Assembly (NCBI GenBank): GCA_963678255.2
Contig: CAXXTW010000002.1
Coordinates: 1,488,001-1,552,000 of the forward strand
Length of the DNA stretch: 64,000 bases
Reading direction: 5' to 3'
From: G963678255 sp963678255
GTDB taxonomy: Bacteria > Cloacimonadota > Cloacimonadia > Cloacimonadales > WRIO01
Below, piece by piece: positions 8,939 to 18,505 of the stretch. A program made the position numbers and the translations under genes. Every line of letters begins with the position of its first letter. Within the stretch, counting starts at the first letter, position 1. The notes under the pieces are model-generated. The model saw nothing but the letters and a program-made list of their open reading frames with translations, was not told the DNA's origin and ran no database searches.

Positions 8939-10951
8939 ATGAGAAGGTCTATGATAACGCGGATTTGCTTTATAATGCTATCCTTAGTTTTTATAACACT
9001 TCATGCTGAGTTACAAAAACCTAACATTGAGTATTGTTCCTATGCTTTAACACAAGATGGTAAAGTTGTGGGATATTATGGTGAAAAAGCCAGAGTAGAA
9101 ATTAAAAATATCAATCAAATTTCCAAGCATGTCATAAATGGTTTATTAGCCACAGAAGATCGTAATTTTTATAGTCATGATGGCGTGTCTTACAAAGGTT
9201 TAGGAAGAGCCGTGGCAAAAACAATGATTGGCGATGTCCAAGGTGGCAGTACAATAACCATGCAATTAGCCAGAAATCTCTTTTTGACATTTGATCAAAC
9301 GATTTCCAGAAAGTTAACCGAGATAAAAATCGCGAAAGAAATTGAAGCGGTTTATACAAAGAATGAAATATTATTAATGTACCTTAATACAATTTACTAT
9401 GGTAACTCTGTATATGGTTTATGGGCAGCTTCACAAGAATATTTTAGTAAAACGCCTGATAAACTCGATATTCATGAAAGTGCCTTAATCATAGGAATAC
9501 TTAATGCTCCTGTAGCTTATGATCCAGTAAAACATGGAGATAAAGCACTTGCCAGACGTAATATCGTCTTAAGTAATATGTATAAAGAGAAATTTATAAC
9601 ACAAAGTGAATACAATAAAGCAAAAAGTTTACCGCTAGATTTAAACATGCGAGAAAAAATGAGTGGATTCTTTCAGGAATATGTAAGATTAGAAGCAAAT
9701 AAAATACTAAAAAGATTTGGTAAAAACCTTAGTGACGGGAATCTTATAGTAGAAACCACTCTTGATTCCAGAGCACAGAAAGCCGCAGGAAAAGCAGTTA
9801 AAGAACATTGGAAACAATTCCCTAAAAATATGCAGGATGCTCAGTTTGGTCTTGTGAGTGTTGATGTTAAAAATGGAGAGATAAAAGCTCTTATCGGGGG
9901 AAATCCAAAAGCTCGTCATACTGGATTAAACCGTGCCATTAATATTCGGAGACAACCAGGATCTTCATTTAAACCTTTTCTCTATAGTTACTTGTTGAAA
10001 GAAGGGTATAATTTAGCTACCCCTCTTCAGAATGTTCCAATCGTAGCAGATTCAGGTGAGGCTAATGAATGGAGACCAAGAAACGAAGATAATCATAAAG
10101 AAAAATCAGAAACCGTAACGATGCTTAGAGCAATCCAACGTTCTGTAAATTTGGCAGCAGCCTACTCTGTGCTTAATCTGACGAATGCTGATTCGATTGC
10201 AAACTTTTCTCATACTTTAGGCATTAAATCATCTTTATTACCTGTACCTTCTCTTGTCTTGGGCACAAGTGATGTGTCACCTTTAGAAATGGCAAGTTCA
10301 TACTCAGTTTTTGCTTCTGGAGGTTATCTATCTGAACCTTGGGCTATAGTAAAAATAAAAGATTTTAATGGGAGAGTATATTATTCTGGCTCTCCATCTG
10401 AACCGGTTCAGGTTTTAGATCCTGAGACTTGTTATCTAACGACCTATGCTCTTCAAAATGTTGTAAATCATGGTACAGGATATTCAGCGAGAAGATATTA
10501 TAGAGGTGTCATTGCGGGAAAAACAGGTACGACTCAAAATTCTGTAGATGCTTGGTTTGTCGGATATAATACTGAGCTAGCCACAGCTATATGGGTTGGT
10601 TTTGATAGTCCCAGACAACGTTTGAATGCTTCATTTGGTTATGGAGGTTCAGCCTGTGCACCAATATTTGGATTAATGTATCTAGAGTTAGCAAAACAAG
10701 GTTATCCTGGGATGAAAAATGGATTTACTCCCCCAGAAAATATTCAAGAAGCAGAATTTTGTACAGAGACAGGCATGTTAGCGACAGAGAATTGCCTAAA
10801 CAAGATAAAAATACCTTATAACACTCTTTTTGAAAGTGACTATTGCACAAAACATCCTTCAACAATCACAGAAAAACCAATCATCAATCCAGATAACCCT
10901 GAGGAAAATACAGACTCAATAGATCAGGGAGATCAAGAAGAACAAGAATAA
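8939..10951 (+). CDS. Bifunctional penicillin-binding protein (class A)
   Basis: A 670-residue class A PBP that polymerises and cross-links peptidoglycan in the periplasm. An N-terminal hydrophobic segment (~5-22) anchors or exports it. GT51 glycosyltransferase domain (~55-230): TEDRNFYSHDG with catalytic E73, QGGSTITMQLARN at ~101-113, and the EILLMYLNTIYYG motif. Transpeptidase domain (~290-600): S342-S-F-K345 (SxxK), S402-V-N404 and K528-T-G530. The C-terminus ends in an acidic Asp/Glu/Asn tail. Of mrcA/ponA type but shorter than the E. coli enzyme. The stop is 5 bp before the photolyase start, so the two are probably co-transcribed. Confidence 0.95.
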   Translation: MRRSMITRICFIMLSLVFITLHAELQKPNIEYCSYALTQDGKVVGYYGEKARVEIKNINQISKHVINGLLATEDRNFYSHDGVSYKGLGRAVAKTMIGDVQGGSTITMQLARNLFLTFDQTISRKLTEIKIAKEIEAVYTKNEILLMYLNTIYYGNSVYGLWAASQEYFSKTPDKLDIHESALIIGILNAPVAYDPVKHGDKALARRNIVLSNMYKEKFITQSEYNKAKSLPLDLNMREKMSGFFQEYVRLEANKILKRFGKNLSDGNLIVETTLDSRAQKAAGKAVKEHWKQFPKNMQDAQFGLVSVDVKNGEIKALIGGNPKARHTGLNRAINIRRQPGSSFKPFLYSYLLKEGYNLATPLQNVPIVADSGEANEWRPRNEDNHKEKSETVTMLRAIQRSVNLAAAYSVLNLTNADSIANFSHTLGIKSSLLPVPSLVLGTSDVSPLEMASSYSVFASGGYLSEPWAIVKIKDFNGRVYYSGSPSEPVQVLDPETCYLTTYALQNVVNHGTGYSARRYYRGVIAGKTGTTQNSVDAWFVGYNTELATAIWVGFDSPRQRLNASFGYGGSACAPIFGLMYLELAKQGYPGMKNGFTPPENIQEAEFCTETGMLATENCLNKIKIPYNTLFESDYCTKHPSTITEKPIINPDNPEENTDSIDQGDQEEQE

Positions 10952-10956
10952 GAAGT

Positions 10957-12312
10957 ATGATACAAGAGGAGCGCATCCATTCTCTAAAAACCATTGATGA
11001 TAAGCATGGTGATTATATCGTCTATCGAATGCAACAAGCTCAGCGACTTGACTATAACCATGCTCTCGTTTATGCAATCGTAAGAGCCAACTTAAACAAT
11101 CTCCCTTTGCTTGTGCATTTTTCTATAACTAAATATCCAGAAGCTAATCTACGTCATTATCATTTTATGTTAACTGGTTTACTAGAATTACGAAAGAGAC
11201 TTGAAATCCTTGGAATCAGAATGATCATTGAGGTAGGAGATCCTATTGAAAATACCATAAGAGTTTGTAATACGGCTCAGGAATTGATCACCGATAAAGG
11301 CTATTTAAGAATCCAACGTCACTGGACAGATGAGATCACTCAAAGAGTTAATTGCTCAGTTACAGAAATTGAATCTGACGTTTTGGTTCCTATCGAAACA
11401 GTTAGTCAAAAGCAAGAATATTCAGCAGCAACGATCAGACGAAAGATTCATAGATTATTTGATAGATTTAATATAGATTGCCCAGTTTTACCAACCTTAC
11501 AAAATCAAAGTAAAATTAAACTACCTTACCAATTCAAGGAATATGACACGATTCAAGAGTACCTTGACCAACTGGATTTAGATGATAGCGTCAGTATCAG
11601 TCCTTTTTATTTACCTAGTGAAAAGCAAGCACAGTTACATTTAATAAATTTTATTGATCAAGGGCTAAAGGATTATGAGTCAAAGAAAAATGACCCGAGT
11701 CTTCATGGTTTCTCAGATATGAGTCCTTATTTACACTTTGGGCAGATATCTTCGCTTTACATTTTAAGAAAGATCTATGAATCAGGCATCTCTGCTGAAT
11801 CTTATATTGAAGAACTCATCATCAGAAGAGAATTAGCTATGAATTTTGTTTACTTTAATAAAGAATACGACAGCTATTCGGGATTACCCCTGTGGTCGCG
11901 GAAAACACTGCTTGCACATCAGAACGATCGAAGAGATGCTATATATTCTATCCATGAACTTGAAGCCGCTCAAACGCATGATAAATACTGGAACAGCGCT
12001 CAAATAGAAATGGTCTTAACAGGGAAAATGCATGGTTATATGCGTATGTATTGGGGGAAGAAAATCATAGAATGGACGAATAGTCCTGAGGAAGCTTATC
12101 AATTTGCCCTCTATTTGAACAATAAATATGAATTAGATGGTCGAGATGCGAATGGTTTCACAGGCGTTGGATGGTGTTTTGGATTACATGATCGGCCCTG
12201 GAAGAGTCGAGTCATTTTTGGAAATGTTCGTTATATGAATGCTAAGGGACTGGAAAGAAAATTTAATATGGAGAAATATGTAAACAAAGGCAAATCTGAG
12301 ATTTACAGATAA
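10957..12312 (+). CDS. Class II deoxyribodipyrimidine photolyase
   Basis: A 451-residue light-driven repair enzyme for cyclobutane pyrimidine dimers, using FAD. The N-terminal Rossmann-like domain shows VYRMQQAQRLDYNHAL, a class II hallmark. The C-terminal FAD domain has SPYLHFGQIS, ELIIRRELAMNFV, YWNSAQIEMVLTGKMHGYMRMYWGKKI and YELDGRDANGFTGVGWCFG followed by HDRPW, all characteristic of class II rather than class I enzymes. It follows the PBP gene at 5 bp; a functional link is not obvious. Intergenic repeat R1 begins at its 3' end. Confidence 0.96.
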   Translation: MIQEERIHSLKTIDDKHGDYIVYRMQQAQRLDYNHALVYAIVRANLNNLPLLVHFSITKYPEANLRHYHFMLTGLLELRKRLEILGIRMIIEVGDPIENTIRVCNTAQELITDKGYLRIQRHWTDEITQRVNCSVTEIESDVLVPIETVSQKQEYSAATIRRKIHRLFDRFNIDCPVLPTLQNQSKIKLPYQFKEYDTIQEYLDQLDLDDSVSISPFYLPSEKQAQLHLINFIDQGLKDYESKKNDPSLHGFSDMSPYLHFGQISSLYILRKIYESGISAESYIEELIIRRELAMNFVYFNKEYDSYSGLPLWSRKTLLAHQNDRRDAIYSIHELEAAQTHDKYWNSAQIEMVLTGKMHGYMRMYWGKKIIEWTNSPEEAYQFALYLNNKYELDGRDANGFTGVGWCFGLHDRPWKSRVIFGNVRYMNAKGLERKFNMEKYVNKGKSEIYR

Positions 12313-12385
12313 GAGCTCATATCAGACTGTTGCCTGTTTGGTAAAAAAGAAACACCTTGTTTTGAGATTGTCTTTTTAAAAATGA
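12290..12385. repeat. Dispersed intergenic repeat R1, copy 2
   Basis: Diverged copy of 4488-4590, beginning inside the last codons of the photolyase gene. Keeps 'gagctcatatcag' and 'aaacaccttgttttgagatt'. The repeat may have been captured into the 3' end of the gene. Confidence 0.55.
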
Positions 12386-12542
12386 TAACTGTTTGAGAAG
12401 ATAATGGTAGTGCTGACGCACTACAGATAATGGCAAATCGGAGATTTGCAGATAATAGATAAGAGATAATCATCATCGTTGGAGGATATCTTTAAGATGG
12501 CATATGTTGAATAAAGTCTTTTCATTTCTTCGAAATGGTAAT

Positions 12543-12840
12543 CTTCATTTCTTTTGCCTTGATGCAAAATTAACGAAGCAAAGAAAAAATCAAGCCCGGA
12601 AAACCCCTATCGGGGATCTTGATTTTCATCTTTTTTCATTGAAATATTATATCCTTATTTTTCTAAAGGTATACCATTAAATCTCCAGTCACTCTCAGGG
12701 ACTCCGCCATAGCTTGCCAATGGGTAAGTTTATTTATGAGGTAAACCATTGTCTTCAATCAGAATGGCTGTTCGTTCCCCTTCGAGTTTCCCTACGACTT
12801 TACGCCATTTTTTTATGGGCATTGTCTCATTGATACCTGG
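12543..12840. repeat. Dispersed intergenic repeat R3, copy 2
   Basis: Second copy of the family. The 5' part (12543-12600) matches the region at 16151-16206, the core (12681-12840) matches 4953-5113. An extra ~75 bp is inserted between the two parts relative to the other copies. The reverse-strand coding-like stretch ends at TAA after GLPHK. Confidence 0.65.
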
Positions 12841-12913
12841 ATATTTAATATATTTTATGGATTGATTAATTAATTAAAATAGACAACTACACAAGATGTT
12901 TCATAAGAAATAA
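12837..12913. repeat. Dispersed intergenic repeat R2, copy 2
   Basis: Near-identical to 4657-4731, here joined directly to the end of R3 copy 2, whereas in the first locus R2 precedes R3. The modules are therefore shuffled between loci. Confidence 0.6.
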
Positions 12914-12963
12914 CATAGTAATAGATAATATACAAATGATCAGGATGGCTGATATACTTTAAG

Positions 12964-12983
12964 AACGACCAAAGATGGTCGTT
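12964..12983. repeat. Repeated stem-loop
   Basis: AACGACC/GGTCGTT with loop AAAGAT, followed by TTACTTTT. The loop and inner stem equal those at 7040-7057. It sits in a degenerate series of 'gaccag/gatcag' motifs (12938-13045) and has no plus-strand gene ending nearby except photolyase 650 bp upstream. Confidence 0.4.
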
Positions 12984-13067
12984 TTACTTTTGAGAATGAC
13001 CAGAATAGTTGATTCTAGAATTTGAGACAGCTATGATCAGAGATGGAGTTGTCATTTTAAAAAACAA

Positions 13068-13096
13068 TTGACAGAAATTCATCATCAACATAAGAT
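13068..13096 (+). promoter_or_regulatory. Promoter of aminopeptidase operon
   Basis: TTGACA (13068-13073), 17-nt spacer, TAAGAT (13091-13096), about 87 bp before the start at 13184. Confidence 0.55.
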
Positions 13097-13183
13097 TCAC
13101 AAATAGGTTATGTATATGCTTATAAGTGTAATAACTTATTTAAATCATGATTTTATAAAATCAACAGATAGAAAGGACTTAAG

Positions 13184-15223
13184 ATGTTTGACGCAAGAAA
13201 TTATTTTAAAAAAAGAAACAAGGATTTTGAATCTGATTATGAAAAAAACCTAAATAGAGTTCAAGAAATAATCGTAGAGACTCAAAAGAATTCTCATAGT
13301 AAAATGAATGTTTTTTTCTTTCATGTATCAGAATGGATCTTTATGCTTGCTGAAATGGAAAAAGACTTTAATGAAGATTATTTTAAAAAACACTCTTTTG
13401 AAGAGTTAAAAGAGTTTAATTACAGACTTTTTAAGGAATTATTACCAGAAAATTACGATAATTCATATGCGAATCCAGCTTATTGTTCTCAGAAATTTGG
13501 ACCAGAAATTGGAAAGTTAATTTCCTTTTTGTATTTTGAGTTTAGAAATTTTGTCTCTTATGCCACGAAACATTTAATCTATAAGATGAATAGAGCGATC
13601 GTACAATTTATCCAATTTTATGAAACCTATCAAAAACATGGAGAAAACTATGAAGAATTAAAAAATATTGTAGTTTATCCTGTTTGGGCTGAAATGTATG
13701 ACAGTCTTTCTTTGACTTTTGAATTAAAATATAATCCTGAATTTGCTTATTATACTGATTTAATCAAGAATAGTGATTTATCTGACTTAAGATATCTCTT
13801 TTATTTAGGTAGCTATATCTCAGATATTGAGATTAAAACCGCTCAATTTGTCAATAAGCTCTCTGAGGAGAAAATTAGAAAAGTAATGAGACTAACAGCA
13901 GAAGCTTATGTAGAGGGATTTGTTGAATCAGGTAAAGACTACAAAAAAAGACCAAATGTCAATCTTATCAGCTGTATAGGAATGGAAAGAATGGCAAAGA
14001 TACTCATAGAAGAGCTTGAGAAGTATGGTTTTACAGCTATGATGTCAACACTATCCTCAAAAAATCCCAATCAGCAATTCGATTATGATCATCGCTTTGA
14101 TTTAGCTTTATATCTTGATGAAGAATATTTAACTCATTATCTGATTGAGACAGAAAAAGCCATCGAAGATAATAAATCCAATATAGAGAAGTGTTCAGGG
14201 ACTCTTTACTTCGATCCATTTGGAGAAAAGCCTTTTGCTCCGATTAATAAGCCTGAAAACATGAAACTGACAGATGCACAAATCGAATTGAATAAAACAA
14301 TGAAAAACAAATATTCAATGATGTTTTATAAAGCATATAAACGAGATGAGGCAAGTTTTTGTATTATTGGATTCCCAACCCCTGAAATTGGAGATCAATT
14401 TGAGGAGATTTTTGATAAAACAATTGATATTAACATGCTGAATCATAAAGAATATCTACGAATTCAGCAATTCCTGATTGATGCCCTTGATCAGGGAGAT
14501 CATGTGATTATCAAGGGTCAAAACAGCAATCAGACTGATTTGAAGATACAATTACCAAAACTTACAGACCCTTCAAAGCAAACTAATTTCTGCAATTGTG
14601 GTGCTACTGTTAATATCCCTGTTGGAGAAGTGTTTAATACACCTCAATTAACAGGAACACATGGTCGTTTACATATATCAGAAACATTTTTAAACAATCT
14701 ATTCTTCAAAGATTTGACTTTAGATTTTGTTGATGGTTGTATTTCAGAATATTCATGTAAGAATTTTGAATCAGAAGCAGACAACAAGAAATATATTGAA
14801 GAAAATCTAATATTCCCACATAAATCACTCCCTATCGGTGAGTTTGCCATAGGCACAAATACTTTAGCTTATATGGTAGCAAAAAAGTACAACATTTTAT
14901 CATTACTCCCAATATTGATTATTGAGAAAATGGGTCCCCATTTCGCTATTGGAGACACCTGTTATTCATGGGAAGAAGATACCCCTGCTTTTAATCCAGA
15001 TGGCAAAGAAATCATATCCAGAGATAATGAAAGATCAATCCTTCGTAAAGAAGATGTATCCAAAGCATATACTCAGATTCACGTAGATATTACATTACCA
15101 TATGAAGAGATTGGATCGATTTATGTCGTTACAGAAGATCAAAAAACAATCAATTTAATCATAAATGGGCGATTTGTTCTTGAAGGAACTGAACCCTTGA
15201 ATGTTCCTTTTGACACTTTATAA
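13184..15223 (+). CDS. M29-type metallo-aminopeptidase, extended
   Basis: A 679-residue protein whose C-terminal ~400 residues match the M29 (aminopeptidase T/AmpS/PepS) family: NIPVGEVFNTP with metal-ligand candidate E482, THGRLHIS, GEFAIGTNT, and EKMGPHFAIGDTCYS near residues 580-595. These enzymes use paired metal ions to remove N-terminal residues in the cytoplasm. Typical M29 enzymes have roughly 370-410 residues; the first ~250 here are an added helical region without a motif I recognise. An AAAGGA ribosome binding site precedes the ATG. Begins a three-gene operon with an OsmC protein 11 bp downstream and an alkyltransferase-like protein. Confidence 0.85.
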   Translation: MFDARNYFKKRNKDFESDYEKNLNRVQEIIVETQKNSHSKMNVFFFHVSEWIFMLAEMEKDFNEDYFKKHSFEELKEFNYRLFKELLPENYDNSYANPAYCSQKFGPEIGKLISFLYFEFRNFVSYATKHLIYKMNRAIVQFIQFYETYQKHGENYEELKNIVVYPVWAEMYDSLSLTFELKYNPEFAYYTDLIKNSDLSDLRYLFYLGSYISDIEIKTAQFVNKLSEEKIRKVMRLTAEAYVEGFVESGKDYKKRPNVNLISCIGMERMAKILIEELEKYGFTAMMSTLSSKNPNQQFDYDHRFDLALYLDEEYLTHYLIETEKAIEDNKSNIEKCSGTLYFDPFGEKPFAPINKPENMKLTDAQIELNKTMKNKYSMMFYKAYKRDEASFCIIGFPTPEIGDQFEEIFDKTIDINMLNHKEYLRIQQFLIDALDQGDHVIIKGQNSNQTDLKIQLPKLTDPSKQTNFCNCGATVNIPVGEVFNTPQLTGTHGRLHISETFLNNLFFKDLTLDFVDGCISEYSCKNFESEADNKKYIEENLIFPHKSLPIGEFAIGTNTLAYMVAKKYNILSLLPILIIEKMGPHFAIGDTCYSWEEDTPAFNPDGKEIISRDNERSILRKEDVSKAYTQIHVDITLPYEEIGSIYVVTEDQKTINLIINGRFVLEGTEPLNVPFDTL

Positions 15224-15234
15224 AGGGAGCTCAA

Positions 15235-15669
15235 ATGGGAATAAAAAAAGTTATAGTTAGCGGAAAATTAGAGAATAACTATGAGATCAGTTTACAGACA
15301 AGAGATTTGCAATTAACAATTGATCAGCCAAAACCATGGGGAGAGAACAAAGGACCTACACCTTTGGAATATTTTCTATTTGCTATAGTGGGATGTATTA
15401 TCACTATTGGAAAAAATGTTGCCGAAGAAAAGAACATATCATTACAAGGAATAAATGTTACTATTGAAGGTAAATTAAATGTAGATTATCTTAATGGTTT
15501 AACGAAAGAAGGGCGTGCAGGTTACACTGAAATCAATGTAATTGTTGATATTGACGCACCTCTGACTTATGAGGAAAAAGAAGCTTTTTTAAAAGAGGTG
15601 GATTCCCGTTGCCCCATTTCAGACAATATTACTCATTCATCAGAAATAAAACTTAAAGTTAAGGAATAA
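15235..15669 (+). CDS. OsmC family peroxidase-like protein
   Basis: A 144-residue OsmC/Ohr-type protein. Both redox cysteines are present: C54 in AIVGCIITIG and C126 in SRCPISDNI. The family reduces organic hydroperoxides with these two cysteines, as a dimer in the cytoplasm; the shorter, YhfA/OsmC-like subfamily is the best fit and its substrate is often unknown. GGGAG precedes the start. The stop codon overlaps the ATG of the next gene (TAATG), so the two are translationally coupled. Confidence 0.92.
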   Translation: MGIKKVIVSGKLENNYEISLQTRDLQLTIDQPKPWGENKGPTPLEYFLFAIVGCIITIGKNVAEEKNISLQGINVTIEGKLNVDYLNGLTKEGRAGYTEINVIVDIDAPLTYEEKEAFLKEVDSRCPISDNITHSSEIKLKVKE

Positions 15670-15974
15670 TGCAATTTTTTACAGAACAGGTCATTGAGAT
15701 CATTCAAAGCATTCCTGAAGGAAGGATTTTGACATATAAAGGAATTGCAGAGTTAGCAGGAAGCCCAAATTCAAGCCGACAAGTTGCTAGAATCCTTCAT
15801 TCTTGTTCTGAAAAGTATCATCTGCCCTGGTATAGAGTTATTAACTCACAGGGTAGAATTTCTTTAGCACCAGGTGCAGGTTTTGAAACTCAAAAAGAAC
15901 TTCTAGAAAAAGAAGGAGTTTCTGTCTCCCCCACTGGAGAAGTGGATTTAAAAACTATTATTTGGAAACCCTAA
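15669..15974 (+). CDS. Alkyltransferase-like (ATL) DNA-binding protein
   Basis: A 101-residue protein of the O6-alkylguanine transferase fold. Helix-turn-helix region around TYKGIAELAGSPNSSRQVARIL (residues 22-43), then PWYRVINSQGRIS from residue 53. The catalytic Cys of the PCHR motif in true transferases is W54 here, which defines ATL proteins: they bind O6-alkylguanine and hand the lesion to nucleotide excision repair rather than repairing it themselves. The His is Tyr55, slightly unusual. Overlaps the OsmC gene by one base. Co-expression with a peroxide-detoxifying protein fits a stress-repair unit (inference). Confidence 0.92.
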   Translation: MQFFTEQVIEIIQSIPEGRILTYKGIAELAGSPNSSRQVARILHSCSEKYHLPWYRVINSQGRISLAPGAGFETQKELLEKEGVSVSPTGEVDLKTIIWKP

Positions 15975-16150
15975 CAAAGCTGAGCTTTTTAGTTATATTC
16001 AGTTAAACAGACTGTTTACATCAAAATTCGATGAATAGAGGATATTCAGGAAAATCAACTACAAAAAGTGAACATAGCCTTTATCATTTTCATATTTCTA
16101 AAATTCACATAAATTGGATAATATTTGTTCATTTCTTTGAATGATATTGT
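15975..16150. other. Intergenic sequence
   Basis: No gene seen. A short AAGCT/AGCTT palindrome with a T-run right after the ATL stop (near 15977-15990) could be a weak terminator. Confidence 0.3.
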
Positions 16151-16375
16151 TCATTTCTTTTGCCTTGATGCAAAATAAACGAACCAAAGAAAAAATCAAG
16201 CCCTGGGAAAAAATCTGCTATCTCCAGTCACTCTCAGGGACTCCGCCATAGCTTGCCAATGGGTTAGTAAGTTTATGAGGTAAACCATTGTCTTCAATCA
16301 GAATGGCTGTTCGTTCCCCTTTGAGTTTCCCTACGACTTTACGCCATTTTTTCAGGGGCGATTGTACAGTTTATA
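16151..16375. repeat. Dispersed intergenic repeat R3, copy 3
   Basis: Third copy. Reading the minus strand, a frame opens with QSPLKKWRKVVGKL and GERTAILIEDNGLPHKL, continuing without a start codon to a TGA, which is the longest version of the coding-like relic seen in the three copies. Lies between convergent operons. Confidence 0.65.
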
Positions 16376-16579
16376 CATAATTCTTAGGGAGAAAGATAGT
16401 TGTAACTCAGAAATAGAAGAAGGGCTGGTGAAATTATTTCTTTATTAGTAAAGATTTATTGCTGGATATGTCTAGAATACATTGATATGAAGCATATAGG
16501 TTCATGTTCTCACCAATGACTATAAGAGTATCTTAATGAGAACTTAAATATTTTTGACAGTCTCAATCAACTTAATATT

Positions 16580-17878
16580 TTAATATTTAAAGCCAATTGA
16601 CATCAAACCTGAACCAACCCAATGATCATTTTTATGAGACAGTTTATAATAAGAAGATAAGATCATATGATCAAAAAAGAAATATACTGTACTCTGATGA
16701 AACTGATCACATCCTTGGTTTGTATCAACAACATAAGCAGTGGGAGAAACCCAAAAACTTTGATTGCCAAAGCCATTAGTTAACTCTAAATTGAACATAT
16801 CGGACGCTTTATAAAGCAAACTGACATATAAATGTTTAAAATCATCTTTGACTTTATCCTTTGGATAAACAAGAGTATATGCAGGGTAATCTTTATAAGA
16901 AATCATAGAATTTAGCAAAGTAAGATTTATTTTATGACTTGTAAATTGAATCCCATAGTCAATCTGATTGGTTGAAAAATTTGAGTAGTCACTATAAGTA
17001 TAAGCGGTATAGGGTTCATATTTAAACTTATAAAGATACATAACTTTTGATAAAGCAATCTGATAAATCTTTGCATCATAGTAATAGGGTGTTTTTCCAT
17101 CCAGAAAATGAAATTGAGTAGCTATTGTTACAGGAAAGTATCGATTTTCAGTTCTAAAAGTATAATTCGTGCGAACAGATTTTGAATCTTTACGAAAATG
17201 TTCAATAATAAAATTATAATCAACAGCACCGTAATTGATCAATTGTTCAAATCCCTCATAATCTGTTTTTTCACCTGATTTTCCATAAAACATTCCACTA
17301 TAATAGAAGGGTTTCATAGGAATTAAATCAGTTTTTAGGCTATCAGGCAAATCCTTGTTTAATTGATTGTTTATTTTTTTATAACGATAATAGTCATTCA
17401 ACCAATAGTAGGACATTCCTAATCCTTTAGTTGCATAAAATTTATCAAACAAACCAATCGTTGAATCATTTAATGCTTTTTGATAGTAATATCTGGCAGA
17501 ATGGGTATTGTACAAATTAATAGAAGCAGAGCCCATAAAGAGAAGAAGGGACGGATTGTTTTTTGTTAAGTTCAACGCTCTTTTCTCTTCTTTTAGAATT
17601 CCTTCATTATCATCAATTACAGATTTTGCCCATAAATAACCAACCCATGCTTCTAAATTGGTAGAATCACGATCCACAACCTTTTTATACTCCACTTGAG
17701 CACTATCAGGGGTATTATTGAGCATGTATAAGTAAGCTAAAGATAAATGTTCAGACAGATCTTCTGGCATAATTTCCAAATATGAGAGGGATTGATCAAT
17801 ACTACTTCGCAGAGATTGTTGAGCATTTAATAACTGAATAGTAACAATCAGGGCTAAAATCAATATAATTTTTTTCAT
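16580..17878 (-). CDS. TPR protein with outer-membrane barrel-like C-terminus
   Basis: A 432-residue exported protein: signal peptide MKKIILILALIVTIQLLNAQ (cleavage near residue 20). Residues ~25-200 form TPR-like helical repeats. Residues ~215-432 are rich in alternating aromatic/polar strands and end in an aromatic residue pair (GFKY), typical of an outer-membrane beta-barrel as in YaiO-like proteins. Last gene of a seven-gene operon, 10 bp after a smaller TPR protein. I infer an outer-membrane component of whatever the operon exports or builds. Confidence 0.75.
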   Translation of the reverse strand: MKKIILILALIVTIQLLNAQQSLRSSIDQSLSYLEIMPEDLSEHLSLAYLYMLNNTPDSAQVEYKKVVDRDSTNLEAWVGYLWAKSVIDDNEGILKEEKRALNLTKNNPSLLLFMGSASINLYNTHSARYYYQKALNDSTIGLFDKFYATKGLGMSYYWLNDYYRYKKINNQLNKDLPDSLKTDLIPMKPFYYSGMFYGKSGEKTDYEGFEQLINYGAVDYNFIIEHFRKDSKSVRTNYTFRTENRYFPVTIATQFHFLDGKTPYYYDAKIYQIALSKVMYLYKFKYEPYTAYTYSDYSNFSTNQIDYGIQFTSHKINLTLLNSMISYKDYPAYTLVYPKDKVKDDFKHLYVSLLYKASDMFNLELTNGFGNQSFWVSPTAYVVDTNQGCDQFHQSTVYFFFDHMILSSYYKLSHKNDHWVGSGLMSIGFKY

Positions 17879-17888
17879 TTATTCTCCA

Positions 17889-18494
17889 CTATTTCAACTT
17901 TTCTGCAAATTCGTTAATAATTGTACTTTGAGGCATATATTTTTTAAATTTCAGATAAACCTGTTTTGCTGATTGAAGATCCCCAGCTAAATAATAAGAT
18001 CTTAGCAAATAAGTCTGTCCATTAAAATCCCATTTGTAATAGTTGCAATATTCTTTATAATATAAAACAGCATTAGAATAGTCTCTTTTCATATAATAAG
18101 CATATCCAATTTTTACAATAAAGATAGAGTTTCTGGGGAATTCTTTTAAGAATTGAGAACCATACAGAATCGTATCATTCCATCTTCTTAGGGCAAGTAA
18201 GGAATTTAGCATTCCCTCTTTTGCTTCTATAGAAGAAGATAAATCATTAGATTTTTGATAATATTCAAAAGATTTTTGATAGTCATAGGAGGCATAGTAT
18301 AACCACCCTAAACGAACGGTATAAAACTCATCATTTGTATCTGATTTCTCAAGAATCTTCATCAATTCTATCGCTTTTTTATAATCCTTCTTTGCTTCCA
18401 AAGTATAGGAATTCTGTAATATTTGAGCCGCTGTATCTGCAAGTAAAATTTGAACACTCAATAGGATAATTATAATAAAAATCCAATATTTCAT
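17889..18494 (-). CDS. Secreted TPR protein
   Basis: A 201-residue protein with an N-terminal signal peptide (hydrophobic ~3-18, LLAD|TA cleavage likely) followed by about five tetratricopeptide-like repeats (e.g. LGWLYYASYDYQKSFEYYQK, then IGYAYYMKRDYSNAVLYYKE). TPRs mediate protein-protein contacts; in the periplasm they often serve as adaptors. It sits between the urea-transporter/M23 fusion and the TPR/barrel protein with 10-11 bp gaps, so the three are likely made together. Confidence 0.8.
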   Translation of the reverse strand: MKYWIFIIIILLSVQILLADTAAQILQNSYTLEAKKDYKKAIELMKILEKSDTNDEFYTVRLGWLYYASYDYQKSFEYYQKSNDLSSSIEAKEGMLNSLLALRRWNDTILYGSQFLKEFPRNSIFIVKIGYAYYMKRDYSNAVLYYKEYCNYYKWDFNGQTYLLRSYYLAGDLQSAKQVYLKFKKYMPQSTIINEFAEKLK

Positions 18495-18505
18495 ACACCT
18501 ACTCC

